Below are positions 33,171 through 38,948 of a DNA stretch of 38,948 bases, piece by piece; within the stretch, counting starts at the first letter, position 1, and each line of letters begins with the position of its first letter. The stretch spans positions 1 through 38,948 of the forward strand of contig CALEGD010000008.1 in assembly GCA_937877075.1 (NCBI GenBank), in the 5' to 3' direction. A program made the translations under genes and the position numbers. Source of the DNA: an uncultured Acholeplasmatales bacterium (lineage in GTDB: Bacteria; Bacillota_I; Bacilli_A; ML615J-28; CAG-698). A model generated the notes under the pieces. It saw only the letters and a list, made by a program, of their open reading frames with translations, did not search any database and was not told where the DNA came from.

Positions 33171-34313
33171 ATGAAAAGAAGAATAAAGTGTAATAAAATT
33201 ATTGATAATGGGGAAATTTTTGCTAGTTATGTCTATTTTGAAAATGGCAAAATAACGGCAGTAACAAATGAAGAATTGCCATTTGACGAACAAATTGATG
33301 CTGGTGACAATTATCTTTCTGCTGGTTTTATCGACACGCATACGCATGGTGCAGTTGGGTACGATTTTACATTTTGCAATGCTGAAGAGGCAATCAAAGC
33401 TTGTGACTATCTCTTTTCACATGGAACAACAACAATTTTACCCACAACTTTGGCAAGTGATTTGCAAAATACAACCAAAGCATTGAACTGCTTGCAACAA
33501 GCGCAACAAAGCAACAAATCCAAGTGTTGCATTGCTGGTGCGCATATCGAAGGCCCATATTTCGCAGTCGAAATGGCTGGGGCTCAAAACCAAAAGTTTT
33601 TGACCGATCCTATTGAAAACGACTATAAGCAAATAATCGAATCATTTGGCGATTTTGTTAAAAAGTGGAGTTATGCTCCCGAACGTGATAAACAAGCAAA
33701 ATTTTGTAAGTATCTTACTTCACGTGGTGTTTTGGCATCAGCTGGACACACAAATGCAGTTTTCGACGATATCAAAGTCGCTTATCAATCAGGATTGCGT
33801 TGTATCACGCATTTGTATTCTTGTACATCTACAATCACCCGAAAAGGTGGTTTTCGCCGATTGGGTGTGGTAGAAAGTGCCTACTATTTTGACGATATGT
33901 ATGTAGAGTTGATTGCTGATGGGAAACATCTTCCGTTAGATCTAATCAACTTGATTTTTAAACTTAAAAAGGATGGCACAATAATGCTTGTCAGCGATTC
34001 GCTTTCGATTACTGGTAGCGATTGCGCTGTTGGCACGCTAAATGGTGTTCCATATATTGTGGAAGATGGCGTTGCTAAACTTGCAGACAGAAGTGCTTTC
34101 GCAGGTAGTGTTGCAACTGTCGATGTGCTTGTCAGGCAATGTGTATTAGCTGGTATTCCACTACCAAAAATTATTAAAGCAGCAAGTCAAACTCCGGCAG
34201 AAGCATTGCATCTCAACAAGGGACGAGTTGCTGTTGGATTTGATGCAGAGTTTGTCATTTTTGACAAGGATATAAATGTTTTGCATGTCATTGGTAAAAA
34301 CGGAGAAATATAG
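33171..34313 (+). CDS. nagA: N-acetylglucosamine-6-phosphate deacetylase
   Basis: Removes acetate from GlcNAc-6-phosphate to make GlcN-6-phosphate for the NagB step. The amidohydrolase fold landmarks are present: GFIDTHTHGA (His57, His59), AHIEGPYF (Glu ligand), SAGHTNA, CITHLYS (His), ELIADGKHLP and the catalytic LVSDS (Asp). In the canonical enzyme THLFNAM follows; here it is THLYSCTST, a variation at the substrate side. The frame is open from GTG 33129, but GAGG (33159-33162) 8 nt before ATG 33171 decides for the shorter form (380 aa). It lies 38 bp after the GH20 gene. Confidence 0.9.
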   Translation: MKRRIKCNKIIDNGEIFASYVYFENGKITAVTNEELPFDEQIDAGDNYLSAGFIDTHTHGAVGYDFTFCNAEEAIKACDYLFSHGTTTILPTTLASDLQNTTKALNCLQQAQQSNKSKCCIAGAHIEGPYFAVEMAGAQNQKFLTDPIENDYKQIIESFGDFVKKWSYAPERDKQAKFCKYLTSRGVLASAGHTNAVFDDIKVAYQSGLRCITHLYSCTSTITRKGGFRRLGVVESAYYFDDMYVELIADGKHLPLDLINLIFKLKKDGTIMLVSDSLSITGSDCAVGTLNGVPYIVEDGVAKLADRSAFAGSVATVDVLVRQCVLAGIPLPKIIKAASQTPAEALHLNKGRVAVGFDAEFVIFDKDINVLHVIGKNGEI

Positions 34314-34339
34314 TTTTTTTGAACAAAGGAGAATGGTAG

Positions 34340-35782
34340 ATGATAGAGTTTGGAACAGGTGGATTTCGTGGCATAATAGGCGACGATTTTACAAAAGAAA
34401 ATGTCCAAATTATAGCGCAAGCAATATCTTCGATGATGAAAGAAGATGACTGTTTGCAAAAGATTGTTGTTGGCTTCGACTATCGTTTTATGTCTGATAA
34501 ATATGCCGAATGGATGGCAGAAGTTTTTGCCGGCAATCAAATAGAAGTACTTTTGTACGACACCGCAATTCCTTCGCCAGCAGTTATGTTTGCAACCGAC
34601 AATTTGTGCCTTGACTATGGCGTTATGATTACAGCAAGCCACAATCCGTTTATATTTAACGGAGTAAAATTGTTTACTAAGGGTGGCTACGATGCTGATG
34701 TCCAAACAACAAGTCGTGTCGAAAAACAAATTGCCAAAACTCAACAAGTCAACATAAAATCTTTTTGCAAAGCAAAACAGATTGGTTTGATCAAACCATA
34801 TTGCAATATCGAAGACTACGTTGAGCATATATGCTCATTTATCGATCCTGCTGTATCTAGCAACAATGCAAAAGTGCTGTTCGACAATCTTTATGGTGTT
34901 GGTATAGTTGGACTAAAACGTATTGCCAAACGCTTGAATATCAAACAGTTTGATATGTTGCACACCAATCACGATGCATTTTTCAATTTTCAACTTCCAA
35001 ACCCGACAGAAGAAATGCTCAATTCTCTAAAAAAGACTGTGGTAGAATGTGGCTACGACTTTGCCATTGCAACGGATAGTGACGGCGATAGACTTGGGGT
35101 TATTGACGATAAGGGCAACTATGTCAATAATAACGATATTTTGGCAATGCTGTATTACTACTTGGTAAAATATCGCAATCAAAGTGGCGATGTCGTTAAA
35201 AACTGTGCCACCTCTATTTTGGTGGATAAGGTTGCTGAACAACTTGGTTTTTGCTGTCACGAAGTGGATGTTGGCTTCAAAAATATTTCATCAGCAATCA
35301 AGCAATACGATGCACTTATTGGTGGCGAATCTAGTGGAGGATTGACCTGCCGTGGTTATATTTTTGGCAAGGACAGTGCTTTTTCGTCCTCATTATTTAT
35401 GGAAATGCAAATCATCATGAACAAACCTGTTTCGGAAATTGTAAAAGTAGTTCATCAATTTGCAAATTACACGCATGTATGTGTTGAAAAAACAATCCCT
35501 ATTGCTGGCAAAGATGAAGTATATAGCTTTTTGCAACATAATGTGCCGGACTTTTCCAGAAAACTACTTGAAGTTCGTCAATTTGGACGTAACCATAAAT
35601 ATATTTTTGAAAATGGTTCGTGGGCTCTTTATAGATTTTCTGGTACAGAGCCTATGCTAAGGCTTTTTGTCGAAGCAGAAAACACAAAAGAAACACAACG
35701 TCTTGCAAAATTGATGATGGATTTTGTAGATATAAAGGAGTTCTATGAAAGAAAAAATCTCAAAGTTGTTTCAGCAAATTGA
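34340..35782 (+). CDS. phosphohexomutase (phosphoglucomutase/phospho-N-acetylglucosamine mutase type)
   Basis: Interconverts hexose-1- and hexose-6-phosphates. All four sites are intact in the 480-residue protein: the phosphoserine loop TASHNP (Ser100), the metal loop DSDGD (246-250), the sugar loop GGESSGG (328-334) and the phosphate clamp RFSGTEP (432-438). The start FGTGGFRGIIG is typical. It does not look like the housekeeping GlmM (no GlmM-style spacing), so it is probably dedicated to the operon: GlcNAc-1-P (or Glc-1-P) from the phosphorylase to the 6-phosphate. The 3' end overlaps the phosphorylase gene by 38 bp, binding the two steps tightly. Confidence 0.88.
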   Translation: MIEFGTGGFRGIIGDDFTKENVQIIAQAISSMMKEDDCLQKIVVGFDYRFMSDKYAEWMAEVFAGNQIEVLLYDTAIPSPAVMFATDNLCLDYGVMITASHNPFIFNGVKLFTKGGYDADVQTTSRVEKQIAKTQQVNIKSFCKAKQIGLIKPYCNIEDYVEHICSFIDPAVSSNNAKVLFDNLYGVGIVGLKRIAKRLNIKQFDMLHTNHDAFFNFQLPNPTEEMLNSLKKTVVECGYDFAIATDSDGDRLGVIDDKGNYVNNNDILAMLYYYLVKYRNQSGDVVKNCATSILVDKVAEQLGFCCHEVDVGFKNISSAIKQYDALIGGESSGGLTCRGYIFGKDSAFSSSLFMEMQIIMNKPVSEIVKVVHQFANYTHVCVEKTIPIAGKDEVYSFLQHNVPDFSRKLLEVRQFGRNHKYIFENGSWALYRFSGTEPMLRLFVEAENTKETQRLAKLMMDFVDIKEFYERKNLKVVSAN

Positions 35783-38252
35783 ATCAACTCTAATAGAGAA
35801 AAACCAATCTAGTTTACCCGAAAACACTTTCTTTTTGGATGAAAAAACAATATTGTGTTTGCCAAGGGTAAAGGGTGACAGTCGTTATCCGTATGGATAC
35901 AATGGTTTTTATTTATGGGCATATCAATCTGGTTATATTTGTGCAAATGAAAGTTCATTTACGCTTTTTCCCTTTGTGGACGATGGTAAACAGCCATATC
36001 TAGCTTTTTTTGCAGGGATACAAAAGCAAAATGGAACATATAAGCCAATCTCTATGACAGGCGTTTGTCCACAACCATGCGAAAATGTAACAAGATACAC
36101 CGTCTTTTCACCATCGGCAGTTTATTACCTTTCTGCTGTCGAAGATATGCGTTTTGCAGTGCGAATAGCAGTCAACAAGCAAAATGGCATCGAGATAACT
36201 TTGCATGCAAACAATTTGTCCAATCAGCAAAAAAACATATATTTTTCGAGCTACTTCAACCCTTTGATGAGGTACATGCCGGTAGAAGATATCGAATCAA
36301 AGTGGTTCAAACAAAGCCGAGTTATTGATGACGGTTTTGTTATGACTAGTATCAACGATCTTTCTCGCGATAGTCATATCACCTTCTATGCTGTGGAAAA
36401 ACGCTTTGCAGACAATGCGAATGCTATCCACTCTGTTACAGCGCATGCGGATTTTGCCGGTTCCAAAAACTTGCCACTCAATTGTGCAAAGCCACTTTTT
36501 TCAGGCGATTTTGCAACTTGGACAACAACTTGCAGTTTCACTGATACGGCAGTTGCTGGCGATATTGTCCATTATACAATCCAACCACAACAAAGCCTAG
36601 AGCAATATATTTCCTTTGATATAACATCATCTTTAGAAGTGGCAAATGCTCTGCAAAAACGATCACCGTCTAAACAGAAGTTTAATCAAACGGTTTTGGA
36701 AAGCGAACGACAAGACAATGCTAAACAAATGTCAAATCAAATGTTGCGAATGCAGTTCGAAGGTTTTGAAAATGGCATCGAAGATAGTGATTTCAATAAT
36801 TTCATTTCTAATGTTATCCGCCAGGTGGAGTCCTGTGCTTTGGCTAAAACATCGAGCGTTTCAATGCTGGGTGTTAGAGATGTTTTTCAACAAATAGAAT
36901 CGGCATTAATTTGGAATCGGCAAGACTGTCGTGCGAAAATTTTGGAAGCGTTAAACTTTATTGGCATCAACGGACGCGTTCCCAGGCAATATTCTTTGCC
37001 AGCAGATAATAAACAAATTCCTTTGTTAGATTTGCGAGCATTTATCGATCAAGGTTGTTGGATTATCGATGGACTTTATACCTATCTAGCTTATACAGGT
37101 GACAGTTCTATTTTGAAAGAGGACTGTGGCTATTACATATATTCTTCAAATGAAGCCTCGCTAACCACAGAGCGTGGTTCGGTCTTGGAACATTTAATAA
37201 AAATAATAGATTATCTTGTGGAGAATATAGACCCAAGTACTAACTGTTTGAAAATTCTCTATGGCGACTGGAATGATGCTTTGGATGGACTTGGCACAAC
37301 TAAGGATAAATCTCAAGAGTTCGGCAATGGTGTTTCTGTCATGGCGACATTACAATTATGCAAAAACCTGGTTGAAATGACGGAGATTTTGCACAAATAC
37401 AGTCCAAATTTGCAACTCGAACAAAAGTACCAAAGTGTTCTGAAATCGCTCAAGCGTGGCTTGCAACAAAACGCAATTTGTACCAATCACAATGGGCAGC
37501 ACAAAATATTACATGGATGGGGCGAAAATCGTTCTTATTTTGTGGGAAGTTTTTGCGATGTTGATGGCAAAAGTCGAGATAGCGCATCTTCCAATGCCTA
37601 TTGGGTATTATCTGGTGCATATGATTGGGATAGAAGTATTAAGCAAGATATTTTGCAAAGCTACAAAAGACTGGATTCTAAATATGGCATCAAAACATTC
37701 GAGCCATACTTTGAAGCGGGAACGCAAGGTGTCGGGCGCATACCCAATTTGCCACAAGGCACAGCCGAAAATGGCGCAACCTATATCCACGCAACAATGT
37801 TTTGCATTTGGTCGTTGTTTATTTTGGATGAACCGCAGTTGGCGTGGGAACAGTTGTACAAGGTTCTACCAATCACCCACGAACATATATCTACTTCACC
37901 CTTTGTCATGCCGAATTCCTATGTGTACAACGAAGAGTTCAATATGGATGGCGAATCGATGAACGATTGGTATACAGGCAGTGCAACCGTTTTGATAAAG
38001 GTTTTAATAAGATGCATTTTTGGTATTAATGTGAAACAAGACAGCATTCATATTTCGCCAGCAGCGTTTTTCCCTTGCGAAAAAGCGCAAATAAGCATAA
38101 AAGTGCGGAACTGCGTTATCACGGTTTGCTATAGCAATAAAAAAATCGGAAAACGCCAAATTATTGTTAATGGTGGAGCTATTGCTCAAAAGGATTTTTG
38201 CTCAATGCTTGATGAATTGCCTGACTATTTAAATATAGAAGTTCAAGATTAG
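35745..38252 (+). CDS. GH94-like disaccharide phosphorylase
   Basis: Splits a beta-linked sugar pair with phosphate, giving sugar-1-phosphate and a free sugar. The 835 residues carry the GH94 plan: an N-terminal beta-sandwich with RVKGDSRYPYGYNGFYLWAY, a helical linker, then an (alpha/alpha)6 barrel. The barrel has GVRDVFQQIES, the catalytic-acid motif GDWND (507-511), HGWGENRSYF, the phosphate-side GTAENGATYIHA, and YTGSATVL at the end. Some usual blocks differ: RAFIDQGCW stands where SDDLLW-type sequence is expected. GH94 covers cellobiose, laminaribiose and N,N'-diacetylchitobiose phosphorylases; neighbours NagA/NagB suggest an N-acetylhexosamine product. Related GH149/GH161 beta-1,3-glucan phosphorylases are larger. 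AAGGAG (35734-35739) supports the start. Confidence 0.8.
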   Translation: MKEKISKLFQQIESTLIEKNQSSLPENTFFLDEKTILCLPRVKGDSRYPYGYNGFYLWAYQSGYICANESSFTLFPFVDDGKQPYLAFFAGIQKQNGTYKPISMTGVCPQPCENVTRYTVFSPSAVYYLSAVEDMRFAVRIAVNKQNGIEITLHANNLSNQQKNIYFSSYFNPLMRYMPVEDIESKWFKQSRVIDDGFVMTSINDLSRDSHITFYAVEKRFADNANAIHSVTAHADFAGSKNLPLNCAKPLFSGDFATWTTTCSFTDTAVAGDIVHYTIQPQQSLEQYISFDITSSLEVANALQKRSPSKQKFNQTVLESERQDNAKQMSNQMLRMQFEGFENGIEDSDFNNFISNVIRQVESCALAKTSSVSMLGVRDVFQQIESALIWNRQDCRAKILEALNFIGINGRVPRQYSLPADNKQIPLLDLRAFIDQGCWIIDGLYTYLAYTGDSSILKEDCGYYIYSSNEASLTTERGSVLEHLIKIIDYLVENIDPSTNCLKILYGDWNDALDGLGTTKDKSQEFGNGVSVMATLQLCKNLVEMTEILHKYSPNLQLEQKYQSVLKSLKRGLQQNAICTNHNGQHKILHGWGENRSYFVGSFCDVDGKSRDSASSNAYWVLSGAYDWDRSIKQDILQSYKRLDSKYGIKTFEPYFEAGTQGVGRIPNLPQGTAENGATYIHATMFCIWSLFILDEPQLAWEQLYKVLPITHEHISTSPFVMPNSYVYNEEFNMDGESMNDWYTGSATVLIKVLIRCIFGINVKQDSIHISPAAFFPCEKAQISIKVRNCVITVCYSNKKIGKRQIIVNGGAIAQKDFCSMLDELPDYLNIEVQD

Positions 38253-38254
38253 TT

Positions 38255-38280
38255 AACAAATTTATTAATTTTGTTTTTTG
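38255..38280 (+). terminator. possible terminator of the nagB-GH94 operon
   Basis: AT-rich stem AACAAA/TTTGTT (38255-38275) followed by TTTT. Weak in base pairing. A second hairpin CCACAA-TTTG-TTGTGG lies at 38363-38378. Confidence 0.4.
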
Positions 38281-38415
38281 TGATAGTTATATAGTTATTG
38301 TTGAGATATTGCGATTGAATTATTTTCTATTTTTTTTACACAATTACAATTTTAATAGCTCTCCACAATTTGTTGTGGTTTCGTATTTTGGTATAAAGCA
38401 AATATGAATCAGTGA

Positions 38416-38454
38416 TGTCAATATATTTAAGTTTTTGGCAAATATTTCTAAGGT
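38416..38454 (+). promoter_or_regulatory. AraC operator, copy 2
   Basis: TGTCAATATATTTAAG is identical to copy 1 over 16 bp, followed by TTTTTGG and a second half-site AAATATTTCTAAGG at the same 21-bp period. It begins exactly 58 bp before the -10 box TATAGT (38474-38479), the same distance as at the nagB promoter. Confidence 0.75.
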
Positions 38455-38470
38455 AATTCACCAAAACATA

Positions 38471-38479
38471 TGGTATAGT
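38471..38479 (+). promoter_or_regulatory. extended -10 box of the lipoprotein gene
   Basis: TGG-TATAGT (38471-38479). The octamer ATGGTATA is shared with the nagB promoter and, as there, no -35 box is visible. Confidence 0.7.
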
Positions 38480-38595
38480 ATATTTGAAAATGGACGTTTT
38501 AGTAATTTTTTTACAAAGGTCATTACAATTGAAATAATGTACCCATCAGTTACTTTGGATGTATTTGGTCAAAACATCAAAAGGAGGAACAAACC

Positions 38596-38948
38596 ATGAA
38601 CAGTTTTTTCAAAAAAAAACAGATTGCTTTTTTTCTGCCAATGTTTTTTGTTTTGTTGTTGGTGTTTTCTGCTTGCGCACCAACCGACGATAACAATCAA
38701 CCAGTAAAACCAACTTCTGTCGAGATAACCTCTCCAGCGTCAAACTCGATTGTAGTTGGCTCGCATGATTTGAAAGCAATAGTTATGCCACAGGAAGCTT
38801 CTCAAGAAATTACGTTCTCACTAGAACAAGGTGCAGAGGGTGTTTCGTTGAACGATTACACATTGATTGTGGATTCGCAAGCACCACACCAAGCACAAAT
38901 AAAAGTTAAAGCAACAAGCGTTGAGGATGAATCTGTTTTTATTGTAAA
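38596..38948 (+). CDS. lipoprotein with bacterial Ig-like (Big_2-type) repeat, cut by window end
   Basis: The first 117 residues of a longer protein. Basic head, hydrophobic core and lipobox VFSAC (Cys27), then a polar linker and one Ig-like module: PTSVEITSPASNSIVVGSHD, LKAIVMPQEASQEITFSLEQ, DYTLIVDSQA and QIKVKATS follow the Big_2 beta pattern. Such proteins present adhesion or enzyme domains at the cell surface. AAAGGAGG (38579-38586) precedes the ATG. Shared operator architecture with the nagB operon suggests it is the surface arm (substrate binding or extracellular depolymerase) of the same system; the rest lies beyond the window. Confidence 0.8.
   Translation, partial: MNSFFKKKQIAFFLPMFFVLLLVFSACAPTDDNNQPVKPTSVEITSPASNSIVVGSHDLKAIVMPQEASQEITFSLEQGAEGVSLNDYTLIVDSQAPHQAQIKVKATSVEDESVFIV

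Larger units (their letters stand above)
38253..38595 (+). promoter_or_regulatory. regulatory intergenic region before the lipoprotein gene
   Basis: 343 bp without a gene. It contains the weak operon terminator, a perfect 6-bp hairpin at 38363-38378, the AraC operator copy 2 (38416-38454), the extended -10 box (38471-38479) and a leader of about 110 nt before ATG 38596. Nothing else is recognised in the leader. Confidence 0.65.

Noticed and set aside
34187..34828. 213-codon minus-strand frame opposite nagA and the mutase
   Set aside because: It spans the ends of two well-supported plus-strand genes and has no start signal or recognisable domain; a shadow frame caused by codon bias.
37456..37962. 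168-codon plus-strand frame inside the GH94-like gene
   Set aside because: It overlaps the catalytic barrel of the phosphorylase in another frame, with no ribosome site or family match.

Overview
The window is AT-rich bacterial DNA using TGA as a stop codon (ligA, uvrA, potA and potB all end in TGA) and TGG for Trp. It carries Gram-positive housekeeping genes with strong Shine-Dalgarno sites and many lipoproteins with LxxC boxes. A long-insert PotA of the kind seen in Mollicutes, the uvrA/lgt/trxB/whiA grouping and the low GC fit a Bacilli- or Mollicutes-related lineage with the standard code, such as Acholeplasma- or Izemoplasma-like bacteria. That placement is inference; there is no rRNA gene to confirm it.

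Layout. 1-14,860 is the core: a PlsC-like acyltransferase with a zinc ribbon, a GltS-like symporter, ligA-uvrA-vanZ-like-TM protein-lgt, a blasticidin/cytidine deaminase-like gene, a broken trxB, whiA, a small XRE regulator, acpS, a DUF378 protein, a LolA-like lipoprotein and a membrane-anchored unknown. 14,868-19,530 holds tRNA-Ser(GCT), tRNA-Glu(TTC) and a complete potABCD polyamine importer. 19,530-22,971 holds a candidate structured RNA, a holin-like small membrane gene, a two-gene ABC-2 exporter, tRNA-Trp(CCA) and tRNA-His(GTG). 22,980-27,365 is a decayed accessory zone. It contains GNAT, XRE and membrane-protein remnants, an ISL3-type zinc-finger fragment, an IS1182-type fragment, repeated IS21-like ends, one intact TIM-barrel gene and one intact orphan gene.

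27,366 to the end is a different kind of DNA: tightly packed, visibly different in codon choice (more TTG Leu and CAA Gln by eye) and dedicated to carbohydrate use. It comprises an NAT_N/GNAT_C-type acyltransferase and an AraC regulator on the minus strand. Divergent from these runs a six-gene operon: NagB-like deaminase, GH16-like hydrolase, GH20 hexosaminidase, NagA deacetylase, phosphohexomutase and a GH94-like phosphorylase. A Big-domain lipoprotein gene, cut by the window end, follows. None of the six enzymes has a signal peptide, so the set reads as cytoplasmic breakdown of an imported amino-sugar oligosaccharide. The phosphorylase would release a sugar-1-phosphate, the mutase would convert it to the 6-phosphate, and NagA and NagB would feed glycolysis.

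The most distinctive signal is regulatory. A near-identical tandem site (29,073-29,111 and 38,416-38,454) lies exactly 58 bp upstream of an extended -10 box (ATGGTATA) at both the nagB operon and the lipoprotein gene. At the first site it also supplies the TTGACA -35 box of the AraC gene. This defines a likely regulon of the AraC protein, with autoregulation, and links the surface lipoprotein to the intracellular enzymes.
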